DNA from: Syngnathus acus
Lineage: Eukaryota > Chordata > Actinopteri > Syngnathiformes > Syngnathidae
Reading direction: 5' to 3'
Assembly: GCF_901709675.1 (NCBI RefSeq)
Contig: NC_051088.1
Coordinates: 5,665,664 to 5,729,663 of the forward strand
Length of the DNA: 64,000 nt
This document shows, one piece after another, positions 29,842 to 42,534 of this stretch. The notes below the pieces were generated by a model. It saw nothing but the letters and a program-made list of their open reading frames with translations, was not told the DNA's origin and made no database searches. Within the stretch, counting starts at the first letter, position 1. Each line of letters opens with the position of its first letter. The translations under genes and the position numbers were made by a program.

Positions 29842-32800
29842 TGTATTTAAATGTTTTTCATTTCGTGTTATCAGTTAAGTATTTACAGCATAACTGGCAG
29901 ATTGCATTTTTGTAATATTTTGTAATGTATTGATGGTATAGTGGTAGTATTAGGAATATGATTGAATCAGGTAAGCCCCCATGGAAAGCCTGTGAGACAT
30001 TTTTTATAGATTCGAACATCTATCAGATGTTTTAAAGGCGGTTGAAAGAAGAACTGTTAACATCAATAACAAATGTGACACAATTAGAAAATTCTCGTAA
30101 AGATTAAAACATTCTACAGTGATGTTATAACCATTTCTTTGTGTGTTTGCAGTTGTATATTCTTCTTCATGGCAAAATACACGTGATAACTTTATGGGGG
30201 ATCATTGCAGCAAAAAAAAAAAAAAAAATGTTCCTGTTTGTACTTAAAAGGCACTGCATCTATTGGCAGCGAACACAACAGCACAGATAGCGGCACTCTC
30301 AGGGATGAAAATGATACCTTCAGGAGCTGCTATTAAGATGGTTACTCCACGGCGCTCAGGAGGAGAGTGATAAAGTATTCTGGGAGGAAGATTTTAACAA
30401 CACGCGTCCAGGCTCAAGGGCATGAATAAATTACAGGTATAATTAACGGAAATGTCAGCTGGCGTCTGTATGGAGCTATAACAACAGCGCCCTGCTCACA
30501 TAAAAGGATCGGGAGTCTGAGATGAAGATGATCAATGAAAGTTGATCAGGTTCACAATAAATTGATACTGACAAGTGTGTCGGCATCAGAGGGGAAATAA
30601 TCAGGTGATCATAAAGACAAGGGATTTAAGGAGGACTTACACAAGTCCAGACAAGGACGGCAGGACAGTTGTGTATACAACAGACTGCTAATAAAGTGAG
30701 GGACAAAGGGACGGAGAGCTTCCTTTTTATTTTCTCTTTTTTTTTTTAGTCGTGGGAAATAAGTCGTTTCACCCAAAGCTATCAGCGGATGCTTGTCAAA
30801 AAACAGTGGACTGTGAGCTTTCTGTAACTCAGGGTTTCTTTAAGGCAGGGACCTGAAACTGCAATCAATTGAAGTGAAGTATATTTTCCTTACACGGTCC
30901 AGAATCCAGAAATCTGCTCAGCAAAGGATTTGAAATCTCCACAAAAAACATTCATCCCCAGATCTTCTGTTCTGATACAACGGGAGACAATAGAGATTAA
31001 AAGCAAAAAAGGAAACTATAGAAAAACCTCAGGACAGAGCAAGGGTAGGATATTGCATGAAGGAAAGAAATACTGAAACTGATCTCGATTCGGAATGCTT
31101 TTTTTTTTTTTTAACTTTGTGCCATATACTAATAAGTGCCAGCGTAACAGTGTTGGCCATACCATTAGGTACACTAACACTAATAACATCCTCCACAAAG
31201 ATAATATCAATGCCCAGCTTTGTTCAATGATACATCGAGTGATTGATTTGTTTTTGTAATCCACCGTATTCCTTCGCCCCATGACCCTTTGCGTAAAATG
31301 TGGGAGAACCTCCGGGACAGCAAAACCAGTGTTTTATTTCTGACTCCACTTTCTATGACAGTGACAGACTTTGCATCATCCACCTGTGGAGCTATATAGT
31401 TCTGCAGTTACTTCTAAACATACTTTGCCTCGATCTTCTGCATGGACTCCATTGCTGTTTTTGCTTCCACGATGTCAAAGACTGTGCACCTCTAGCACAC
31501 TGACTTTAGAGGGCATGGGAGGAGCCGTTTCAATTAGCCGGGAAGCTAGTCTGCTCTTTATGTTCACTGAGTTTTCTGCAAAAATACCAAAAGAAAGTAA
31601 GTCTCATGCATGCGCACAATTATATTGTGCTTTACGCTGGACTTGCGCTGGGGCACGACAATAGAGCCCATGTGATTCCACCCATATCTTGGCTCTACTT
31701 GTCCTAAAAAAAAGTATTTATTTAAGGTGCAGCGCTTTCTTTGTTCCCCCATTCATGTGGACATTAACCTGCAAATTAATTGTGGTATGGTGTTCATTAT
31801 AGTGGAGCGGGTACAATGCAATTCTACACCGCTGAAAACTACAATCACAATAATAAACATATAGGCAAATAAATACCTCTTGGATATTCAAAGTTTTGAT
31901 TTTAGGAAAGGCAAAATCATCCAAATCCTCTCATTTTGGGTTGGGAGTTATGGAGGTGTATCTTTAGTTGAGGCTTAACATTTGTGATATGAGGAAAACA
32001 GGGCGAAATTAAGGCATATAGTGTGCTTTTTACGCTGGTTTGTCTGAATTCCCCACAAAAAAACCTATTTAAATACTATTATTATCAACATCAACAGCAT
32101 TGAGGGAGAGTTCCTAGTTTTTAAAATCCTGTGTATTGTTTAATAAATTTTCACCCCATCCAGATGGTCATACATGGAAGAATAGAACAGGTCCTCTTCA
32201 ATCTCGTCTAAACAGAAACTAAATTTCCCTCGCCCCCTCCTATTCAGAACACGCTCTGCTTGCACACAAACTCGCGCGCGCGCACACACACACGCTAACG
32301 CACACGCGCGCGCATGTACGCACACTCACTTATTGAGTAATTTTATCACCCACTGCCGCTTTTGTGTTTTTAGTCACTTCCAGCTCATTATATTGGATTG
32401 CCAGTCCATGCACTGTATGCTCAGGTCCCGGTGGCTCTGTCTGACATCCCACATTATATCTGGTGGCAACTCACATCTCATAAATTCACATTTGATGTCA
32501 CATTGACTGTGTGAAATGAAAGCTTGTTTTGAGTAAAGAGGGAGCGAAGAACAATAATGAAGAAATTCAGACTGTAACAAGCAAAATGGTCATAGATGAC
32601 TATAATGTAGCCTGCAAGAAATTTCCTCAGGAGCAAAGTGGATTTTATTTATTGGAGAATTTGGTAAATTGGTTTCTGCAACCCTTTTGAGTAAAAAAAA
32701 TATTTTTATGATTATTTTGACCTCTTTATGCATTTTAGTTTGTCTCTGTGCTGTGCTTGATAAATTCCACTATTCCAAAAACCTCCTGTGGCTCACAAAA

Positions 32801-33239
32801 GAGTTTCCCTCTTTATTAACCTAGACGGTCCTATTTTGGTGCATCTGGTGCAAAAACTTGCGCAAATTTATTTTCGGGCTGGGGCAATTCTAGTTTACTA
32901 CTGTGTGTGGGATTTTGGCAGACCACTTTTCATCAGTTTGGGCATTCCAACACAGACAGATGCCGCTCCCCAACACACCTGACAATTTGGTGACATGGTG
33001 GATACACGTATACATACGTCACAGTCCTGCACGGTAAAGGTGTTTTGTTCTGAAATAAGTGTGTTTTATTGTCATGTGCACCTATAGGATTATCAATCGA
33101 TATGAACCACCCCTCTTATTCGTAATAAAATCTTGATTGCAATGCGCTTGATCTAATCAGAATATTCCGAATGAGGTGTGTACATGACACCTTTTTATTC
33201 CGATCAGGTTTTAAATCCGAATAAATGCGCCCGTGTAAA
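29842..33239. other. Intergenic sequence upstream of the presumed promoter
   Basis: No gene recognised. 30240-30640 looks information-rich. 31609-31680 (TTTACGCTGGACTTGCGCTG) and 32825-32990 (GGTGCATCTGGTGCAAAAAC) resemble ends of dispersed repeats but could not be delimited. A CA/CG alternating run lies at about 32271-32322. Confidence 0.45.
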
Positions 33240-33903
33240 CGTAGCCAGAGATTGGTGGTAATGATGTGATGTGGCGCCGGGAGGCGCAATTCCCTGCCAG
33301 GTGCCTTTCCCACCAGCACCTTTAAGTGGGTGCACGTACTTCCATGCTGCTGCTGCTGCTGCTGCAGCTCCATTGCCTCGCCGCTGCCGTGCTGCCCACT
33401 TCTCCTTCCTTCGTTTCCTACTGCTCTTCCTCCTCCTTTTTGCAGTGGTAGCCGGCTTGATGCGCATAATAAATAACTTCTGCAAGATTACCCCTCCCCT
33501 TTTTGGTCTTTTTTTTTTTTTTTTTTTTCCTGGTCCAAACCCGATTTGAAAGCTGCGCGCGTTGGATTGGAGACCGTGGAATCGTTTCAATGTGATGCAG
33601 CGCCACAAGCAACGTGGGTGTAGTGCGTGCATGTGAGCTGTGCCTTTGCCTGTGTGTGTGCTGTTTTCCTTTTTATTTTGGGGGTGTTCATTTTTGTGTG
33701 TGTATGTGATGAGGAGTGGAGGAAGAGGCGGGAGCAGTAGCTATGAAGCGCGTGTCATCTCGACTCAATTTCACCTGTATGAACGACCTTGCCATTGTGA
33801 CCGAAATATTCCTAAAAGGCTTTCCATGGAGGATACATGTGTCGCCCATTCCCTGAGAGCTGAATCTGCTCACTGTTGGTCTCAAGACACTCAAAGATAA
33901 ACG
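33240..33903 (+). promoter_or_regulatory. Candidate contactin promoter and non-coding first exon
   Basis: This block is clearly more GC- and CpG-rich than its surroundings. It contains a GCGCCGGGAGGCGC stretch near 33274, a (TGC)7 run at 33345-33365, a T-tract near 33509-33529 and a GC-box-like GAGGCGGGAG at about 33724. It ends in ACG|GTAAGA, an almost ideal splice donor with GT at 33904. The signal-peptide exon lies 5.6 kb downstream on the same strand, and contactin genes commonly have separate 5' non-coding exons. Several short reading frames here cross the repeat runs and show no protein-like composition. The transcription start cannot be placed. The assignment is inference from base composition, position and the donor site. 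Confidence 0.4.
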
Positions 33904-36900
33904 GTAAGACACGCACACGCGCGCAGAGAGAGAGAGAAAACATTAAAATCTGTGAGCGCGCATGGCTATAATAAACGTGCATGTACGCTAAATTATTTAG
34001 TGTGGCATATGTCTTTTAATATTTATTGCACCTAATAAGTCACACCAGCTCTCGTCTACTTTGTCGATTTGCCTCAGTCTAGTCATACACGTATTGCATC
34101 ATAATATAGAATAGTTTATTATAGAATAGAATATTGTGACATGCCCACATAAATGCAGCCAATTCCACCACATAGACTTCACCTTATTTTTGCTTGAGAA
34201 GGTCATGTTTTATACCATCCATGTTTTAATGTGCATTCATTGCTATTATTTTATTTTTGGTTAGATAGTGATGTATGATGTTAAAATAGTCACAGTTGTT
34301 GAAGCTACAGGGGTGCCGATACCTGGTGTGATGCTACACTGACTGCAGCCTCACTTGTGATCACTCTGTCAAATACGTGGCAGGAACCCAACAGCAACAC
34401 ATTTCACGCCCAACTCGGTCTCAGTGGATTGCATTACGAATGATTTTATGCTCGGTACAATGAAGCACCACTTCCTCTAAAATCTAATGAGATGCAATGC
34501 AAGTGTTGGATATCTACAAGTCTGCCTTTACAAAGATAATATCCAGTTCTGATTGAAGCTGACAGAGGTACTCCATAATAAGTTTAACCCCGTCACTCAG
34601 AGGAGGCAGTAAACAAATTATGGTTGAATAAAATTCATTTCCATTTTAATTTTGTTCTTTGCTTTATATTTCTGAATCTAATCATGTCCATGATTTCATT
34701 GTCAATATTGCTAAATCTGCATAGTTCATCTTCAATTACATGGTTGAGATGCAAAGTGTGGCAGCAAGCAGCTTCACCTCGCCTCAGATTGTGCAATACC
34801 TCACCATCTGGGCCGGGGAGGCTCGTAATTGGCAAGTGCCTGTTTTTGTAGCTCTTTACGTCTCCATTAAAATCTTTTCAGATACTTTTTATACACACTC
34901 TAATTTTCCATTTATTTAATATTAGTAGTTAATATTTAATTACTTTTGCTGCTTGTACAAAGAAGCAGATTAAAAAAAAGTGCAAGTTGGGGAAACAGTA
35001 CTCTATATTGATGGGGCTTACGAGAGAACACAGTTTTATGTTCTACACAGAGATGAGACCCACTTAGCAGCTGCCTTTCTAAAATCAAGTGTACATTCTT
35101 ATTCTAAAATGTTACAGTATATCCAAGCTCAAAGATTTCTCAAAATTGCAATATCAATAAAAATGGGGTCCAATTAATAAAGGAAGACCAACACTTGAGT
35201 TTAAATATCTGCTTCGAACATCAGGTCAGAAAATTACCCACTCTTTGCAAATCAAATGGGACACCTATAAAGATGCTTATTAAAAAAAAGCACACCGCTA
35301 ATTTGATGAGCATACTATCTAATAAGTAATAAATTGTGATGGCACTCTTGAAAACTGCTGGAAATTCAAGACTTGTTATGGAATGGAGGCTGATATGTGA
35401 ATGTGTGTGCATAATTGTTATGCACAAATGAGTTGTAATTCATTCACTCATTCATTTGGCACATTAATAATAAATTTATTTAGAATTTGCAAACTTGGAT
35501 GAAGTGGTGTGACATCACTGGAACTGCCGTTTTGTTGTTAGCGCGAGTCGACAGACCAGCTTGTGAGGGAAATGGCAGTTGGGGTTAAAATCTACTTGCT
35601 ACAAAGAAATCCCCTTGGCCGCCAACATAGATATCACTACATAGAGCTTTTACTGCGGTGTGAATAGTCAGTCGTTCAATGGTCTCTTTGTTAAAGTCCG
35701 ATTATAAAATGACGTGGCTTGTACCATAGCTGCATGTCTGATGTTTGTAACAACCCAGTCCACATCAAAATTGCAAAATAATCAATGAGTTACAATGAAC
35801 TGAGCAAAAACACTACCTGTTGTACATCTAGCTCCCAAGAAGAAGCATGCACACTAATATCCATTGTTTGATCATTTATCACTATTTTGCATCACCAAAT
35901 GTGTGCAATAACTGACCCAGATTCTACCGTTGGCCACAATGCAATATGAAATTCTACTTTTTAGAAACAAATTATCCCCACAACAATTCTCCAGTTAGAA
36001 TAAAATGGCAGCAATGGGTCTGGTTAATACGTTTTCAAATTAATGAATATCTAGCTTTTTAAAACGTTTTCAGCAATGAATGAATTAGATAAAGTGCTTT
36101 ATAAGTCTTCTACAATTACTATTTGGGGCAATTATTTTATTTTCTCTGAGATATCGTTACTCCCCCCCTTCCCGAATCCGCTTGGAAGTTGCTCATTGAA
36201 TAGGCATTATAGGAGCTAGTCCTTTTTGACCACGCTGTAAGGGCAAAACTTGCAAATAAATTCGTCAATGGACGTGCTGATACTTGCCCTTGGCTACCCA
36301 AAGGGGAACATCTCAGCAGTAATGATTGTCCGCTGACTTGGTTTGCCTTTCTTATCGCCTGCGTGTAGTTCACCCTGATAGCAAACAAGGTGGCTGTTAC
36401 ATTTTAACAGTTCTTGCAGATTATATATTCTTTATCCTGTGGGGAGGTGGGCAAATAAAACACACACACACACACCTAATTTCTCGAACTGTAGTTTTGC
36501 AGTTTTGCATTCAGAAATGCATTTGGTAAACACACACACAGACACACACACACTTATTCACTAGGTAATTGCATACTGGCATGCCACCATGTCAGCTGAA
36601 ATAGCTGTGATGAATGCAGCTTTAGGCCTTCAAACTAAGTAGACTCCCACTCTTCCAGCTGCGCTGTTTGTTCAAGCATCACCCTACTTGGATGCTGGCG
36701 GAGTGTGATGGAGGTGGTGAATGTCACCATCTTCTCTTTTAATGTCATTTAAAGACTGGAATGACGGTATAGACTCCTTGGAGACTGATTCATCCAGTGA
36801 AGCTTTCACACCACCATCATCGTTAGCACCATTATTCAGTGCAAGCTGAGAATGTGTGTGGTGTGTGGTAAGCATTGGCAATGGTGCACATGTGACATGT

Positions 36901-37573
36901 GAATCACTAGTCTGCTCCTGCTAAGGCTCCTCCAAGTTGATAGCTGAGGTTGAAATGCACACGTGGTATTTGTGCATACAAACCCCCATTCCAAGTGCAG
37001 ACATGCAAAGTAGGCAGGGAGTGCATTACCCGGCGTGCCTTCCACACATCACTCCTCAGTCTCTAGGTGCCGTACATTGTGCTCCCATCACTGAGTTACG
37101 GAGTGCAGGAGTCTTTGCAGGAAGGAAAGAAGCATAAAAATCCAATTTGGCCGACTTGGAAGGGGGAGGGTAAAAAAAAAAAGAAAAAAAAAAGGCCATA
37201 GCGCACATGAAAGGTGGTGAATAAAATCCTGGCTGAGACTTCACGTGTCTGACTTGACATCCAAGACAGCTGACAAACAATTAGACCCTCAACAAGTAGT
37301 GCTGTGAACCAGGCGCTCTCGGGATTAGACCACAAATGAGCCACACATCACAGTTTATGTCTTCTAAATGGAGAGTGAGTGCATGTGTGGAGGCACGGTG
37401 TTGTTGGGCGTGTGTGTGTGTGTGTATGCGCGAGTGAGCATGTGTGTGTTCCTTGACATTTTAGCAGATTGGTGTTGATATCGGTCTGTGGGCCTTAATA
37501 CATCATGAACCCCTCCCGAAGACTTTAATTCATTCTATGTATGTGTGCCAGTGTGTCTCTATGTAGGTGCACA
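33904..37573 (+). other. Presumed 5' intron of the contactin gene, first part
   Basis: If the donor at 33904 is real, this is the first part of a 5' intron of about 5.6 kb. It is AT-rich, with short CA runs at about 36459-36476 and 36531-36552 and a GT-rich patch near 37410-37450. I found no exon-like stretch on either strand. Confidence 0.4.
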
Positions 37574-37581
37574 CTTTACGC

Positions 37582-37781
37582 CAGGGGTAGGCAACTCCCT
37601 GGGAGCCGCTGTCTTCGATGTTCCCCTCCTCCAAGACACCTGATTCAAATGATCAGCTCATCAGCAATCGGTGTGGAAGCCCGATAATGATCCTAATCAC
37701 TTGAATCAGCTGTCATGGAGGAGGGAAACTTTTCAAACAGGCAGGACAGCAGCTCTCGAGGACCGGAGTTGCCTAACCCTG
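37582..37781. mobile_element. Short non-autonomous hAT-like element (200 bp) with 8-bp target duplication
   Basis: The ends CAGGGGTAGGCAACTCC and GGAGTTGCCTAACCCTG are inverted repeats with one mismatch. The flanks CTTTACGC (37574-37581) and CTTTATGC (37782-37789) match at 7 of 8 positions, the duplication length expected of hAT transposition. The inside has no coding and contains GATTCAAATGATCAGCTCAT, shared in part with 55703-55903. It lies in the presumed first intron. Confidence 0.85.
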
Positions 37782-37980
37782 CTTTATGCAATTGAAAAAA
37801 ATATATATATGACTAAAAGAATCTTGTCTACTTGTTTATCAGATTATCAGTTTAGCAGATTCCATTATCAGTCATGGGAAGTTTTACTGTATGCATACAG
37901 ACCCCTGTGGTTAAAACTCCTTCAAGTGACATTGTATGGCTTAAGCCAACATCTGCATTGGAGCATAGATTAAAAAAAAT

Positions 37981-38130
37981 TGGGTTCCAAAGTAGGGTTT
38001 TAAAGGGTAGAGTTTCAATTTAGGGTTTCAAACTGGGTTTAAGATTTCAAAGTAGATTGTCAAATTAGGGTTAGGGTTTCAGTATAGGTTTACAAACAAG
38101 GGAAGGTTTTCAAAGTGGGGTTAGTTAGCA
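37981..38130. repeat. Degenerate telomere-like minisatellite (TAGGGTTTCAAA-type)
   Basis: About ten irregular units on the theme TAGGGTTTCAAA, including ATTAGGGTTAGGGTTTCAG at 38065-38083. The spacing is uneven, so it is an old, mutated array. Confidence 0.7.
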
Positions 38131-39525
38131 ATTTCGGGTGTTAAATCTGAACCGCTTCAGCGTTACTGACATAATTTCCAGGTGTTGAATCATGCTTCGA
38201 TACACGCAATCTTGACAGGAACAGGTGGATACACAGGTTAATTGTACCTTCTGCCATTTAGCGGAAAACAATTTCATTTTTCTACCTGTCACAATATATC
38301 ACTGGTATTAATAGATAAACAAAGTTACATCATTTGTTGTAAAAATACATACTACATTTCTGACCAGTCAAGTGTGTGGATCATTTCCAGCTGCACACCT
38401 GATGATGTTTCACAACACACTTGTTGGCGCAGGGGTTGCGAACCACTCTTTTAAAGGCACTACTTTAAATCACACAGGCAATTCTAATGCATCATGAATT
38501 TGGCACAACATTCACGTTAATTTGGCCTCTTCCTGCAAGGCAGAGTTCATAAGCCTATGAAAATGTTGCCATATGCCAGCCATGCCCTCTAAGGCTGTCT
38601 GAATCATGCTATTGGCACTAAGCTCCTGGAATAGGAACAGGGAACTCAGACAGGGAAAGACTCCAGAGGCATAACTATAATATTTACAATGTTTTACTTG
38701 CACATATTAATTTCTCAATAAAATCATTGCTGTCCATAGAATATAAAATACATACTGGCAAAGCTGGCGGGTACCCCCAATGCAGTCGCCAATGTGCAAA
38801 AACAGAATGTCATGTCTGCGTGTACACCCCACTCGCTCACCTTAATACAGTGTTGAGGATTTTTGTTGTGTGTGTTTGACATTTTGTAATTGCATCATTA
38901 CTCACTCCATCTGCCCCCACTCCCCTCCTGCCATAAGCAAGTGCATGGTAATTTGCAAACACATGCTCCAAGCAGACAGACACTTGTCCTTGATTACGGA
39001 CCCAGGTGAAATGGCTTCCACATAGGGACGTCCGGGTCCGCAGCAGAATGTGGAAAAGACGCATTCTGCCACTGCAGGTAGATCTAATTGATTGGATAGC
39101 ACCCCATTGTAAGGGCCAAGTCTCCTCAGGCTGCCAGAAAGTGAACCCGTCCGAGTGACGGATGAGCTGTGTTGTGGATCGCTCCCCTAATAGTCTAACA
39201 TTACCTAAGGTCCCATATACCTGCGGTATCTCCCTATGAGACACCTCTTGGTGCAACGTGAACACAACTGAGACAGAAACTGCAATGTGATGCATCGCTC
39301 CTCAAATTTGAAGTTCCATTTCATTTTGTCATTCTCTGCGCTTCCAGATTAGGTTATGACAACACATGAAACTGCAAGCATCACATAAAAATGATTGGCT
39401 GCTGAGTTTGGCATTTTAAGGGAAAATTATCTTTTTGAAACAGGTCAAACGCTGTCTCGCCAGGATCACAAGTGCCATTTCAAAGCTTATTGGATGAAAG
39501 TGTCCTTTGCCCTTGGTTGCCAAAG
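38131..39525. other. Presumed 5' intron, last part, and 5' UTR
   Basis: No coding exon before the ATG at 39526. An isolated CAGGGGTTGCGAACCAC at about 38430 looks like a single hAT terminus without a partner. Confidence 0.5.
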
Positions 39526-39580
39526 ATGACGTTGCCATGGAAACAGATTCTACTGTTATCGATCATCGAGTGTTTGGCAG
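39526..39580 (+). CDS. cntn3: Contactin coding exon 1: start codon and signal peptide
   Basis: The ATG at 39526 begins a short hydrophobic leader: MTLPWKQ, then ILLLSII, then ECLA, 18 codons plus one base. The exon ends at a good donor (CAG|GTAAGC). Cleavage after CLA is plausible and would send the protein into the secretory pathway. PWKQ and LLS-I-CL are close to the contactin-3 leader as remembered. The leftover G combines with AT at 42632 to give Asp19. The 5' edge of the exon is uncertain: possible acceptors end at 39347, 39443 and 39463, all upstream of the ATG. No in-frame alternative start extends the leader convincingly. Confidence 0.85.
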
Positions 39581-42480
39581 GTAAGCTGCACTTGTATTTT
39601 TTTTTTATAGGTGCAATGATTCTCTCCCATTTAGACATTTACAGGTGCAGGATGCTCACTGAGGAGATGGAAATCGTGTCATTGTCGGAGAGGATGGGCT
39701 GACTGTGGTTTAACTGGGGGAAAAAGTCCTTTATGTGAACATGTACTCACAAACACCCACTGCTCTTCATACTCCTCCTCATTCCATTTAGCTGATGAGC
39801 AGACATTTACCGTTGTGCAGTAGCTCAACATATTGAGAAATGACTATAATATTTCTTCTGCTCAACATATAGAGCAATACAACTACTACTTCTTGTGCAT
39901 GTTAACGACTGTTTTAGCGTAGTGAATAGTTGCTGTTCTTCACCACTCAACAACGATTTTTACGGTGAGACAGTCTATTTTAGAGCTTTGTGCAAGTCCA
40001 GCATGAGGAGTGGTCGAACTCTGCGCTGAGGAGGGCTAGACCCTGTTATGGTATTTTCTAAGGGTGGTGAAATAAAATTTGAATTATGAAAAAGCCAGAG
40101 GTATTTTCCAAGGGTGGTGAAATAAAATTTGAATTATGAAAAAGCCGCAGTGAACAATAAGTCTGTGCAGATCCATCCAAGTGACGATACAATGGATACT
40201 AATGTGAGTATCAGTATTGCATCAATACCAAACGGCGAGTATAGATTCTTTACATTTATTACTATGTTTACTATTATTACAGTTATTTTCAAATAATTAT
40301 TGTATACAGTGACAGACATTTTACGTTAAGAGTAATATGCATTATTTGAGCTTTTCTATCTACCAGATAGCTTCTTATCATTGTGGCACAACATAAAATA
40401 TACTGTCTGAGTGAGAATAGCAAGTAAACTATGCTATGCAAGCAGCAGTGTGCGTAATTTCTCTCTCTGATTGGCAGTACAAGGCCAGTGGAAAGGTAAT
40501 GTTACGTTTAGTATTGTTAGGTTAAAGTAATAAAAATACTCGTCTAATACTCTCCTAAATAAAAGCACCCTTATTTAAGAAGTTTAGAATGATGCACATA
40601 CGCTAGAGTCTCATAAGGACAGTGAATATGTGTATTGTTTATATATTATCTTATCTTATTTATTATTATATATTCAAAGTCAAAGTCTGCTTTATTGTCA
40701 ATTTCTTCACATGCCAAGACACACAAAGAAATCGAAATTACGTTCCCACTATCCCACGGTGACAAGACATAGTACTCAATATATACATACAAGTAAACAA
40801 CACACAAAACACAAAAACAAGAAGGCACAAACAATGAATAAATAAGAGTGATGAATAAATAATAAATAAACAAATAACATAATAAATAACATAATAAATG
40901 AGAGCGGCTCGGTGGCGCGCTGGGTAGCACGTCCGCCTCACAGTTAGGAGGGTGCGGGTTCGATTCCACCTCCGGCCCTCCCTGTGCGGAGTTTGCATGT
41001 TCTCCCCGGGCCCGCGTGGGTTTTCTCCGGGCACTCCGGTTTCCTCCCACATCCCAAAAACATGCTTGGTAGGCCGATTGAAGACTCCAAATTGTCCCTA
41101 GGTGTGAGTGCGAGTGCAAATGGTTGTTTGTCTCTGTGTGCCCTGCGATCGGCTGGCAACCGGTTCGGGGTGTCCCCCGCCTACTGCCCGATGACGGCTG
41201 GGATGGGCTCCAGCACGCCCGCGACCCCCGTGGGGACTAAGCGGTTCAGAAGATGGATGGATGGATAATAAATAAGAGGAGCAAAAATGGAGCAAGTGTG
41301 CATACAGCAGACAGTCAGTATTTACCTGTTGATAGCTGCATGCTAGCGTCACTTCTCCTCGGGTTAAACAAGTTTCCGCGGTAATCAGTACACCTCAGTC
41401 AACAACATAGCAATTTTTAGCAACGTGTAATTCCAAATTGACCGTTTTGTGTACAAGCGATCTTGCATTAGAGATATAAAGACTGTAGCGATGGATGCAC
41501 AATGATGAGAGTCATGATGAGAGGCAGGGAGCTATTGGAGGCAGGACTGAAATACGTTTTTCTGCCGTGTGATGCACATGTCGTCATCTACTATATCTAT
41601 CTAGTAAGCTATCTTGTCTTATTGCTCCGAATGCACCGAACAGAACGCAGACAAATCGAGCCAAAACCGAATGGTTTTGACGGTTTTCAAAAGCAGTCCC
41701 ACCCCTAGAAAACATGCAGTAAGCCAGAAGGTCAGGAACCCTCATAAAGGACTTAAATGTATTGAATATATTTTACGCATGCTGTTTACTATATTTTGCC
41801 CGACCACTAAAGCTAAATAAGCATCAGAATCACCTTTCAGTATGATACAGTACAAAACCAAATACCTCTCTAACTGCGACAATCAAACAACTATTGTCTT
41901 TCTCAAGGTACATGTTTTGTTAGAGCGATTGGATTTTTAATATTGAATTTTGTTGCCAGTCTGATTATGTATTAACGCAAAATCAATGATGCTTTTAAAT
42001 GGCGACTTCATGAATATTTACCATCATTTGAACCTCAGGGATGCTCAGCCACCAGTCACAATGTTAATCGTATAGCAATTTGCAATTTGCATTGTACTAC
42101 AACAAAACAGAAATGCTTAAAGGTCAAGTGAGTTTGAATACAGAAAATATTTTCAAGCAAAATCAATCATGGAAACATAGCCAGACTTTGCACCTCTTCA
42201 AAGCTCAATTCCATTACATATTTCATTATGGTACATACCATTTATTTAATGAAACACTCTTTTGGTCATGAAGATTTCAAATGCTATTCATCTCAAACTC
42301 TGCTCACAGTATTTAATGTTACAGCTGAAATGCTGATTCTATTACTCATAACTCACAGTCAATACGAGCTCAAAGTTTTTCGACCTTTGAAGGCTACTGC
42401 ACAATTTGAGATTTCACATTTACGTAAATAGGCTCATAATTTTTACATTATTTTGTTTTACACACACACACGCACGCACG

Positions 42481-42534
<54 letters not shown>

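Noticed and set aside
33204-33632. 142-codon minus-strand and 92-codon + strand frames at the GC-rich block
   Set aside because: They run through GCT and T/A repeats (poly-Ala, poly-Lys/Phe) and have no family resemblance.
38837-39295. 152-codon minus-strand frame just upstream of the contactin start
   Set aside because: It has a plausible length, but I recognise no domain and see no splice or start context; it lies in the presumed 5' intron of the opposite-strand gene.
40905-40975. tRNA-like sequence with box A and box B
   Set aside because: It is the head of a SINE with target duplications, not a functional tRNA gene.
40646-41119. 157-codon minus-strand reading frame
   Set aside because: It spans a SINE nested in a retroposon; no protein resemblance.
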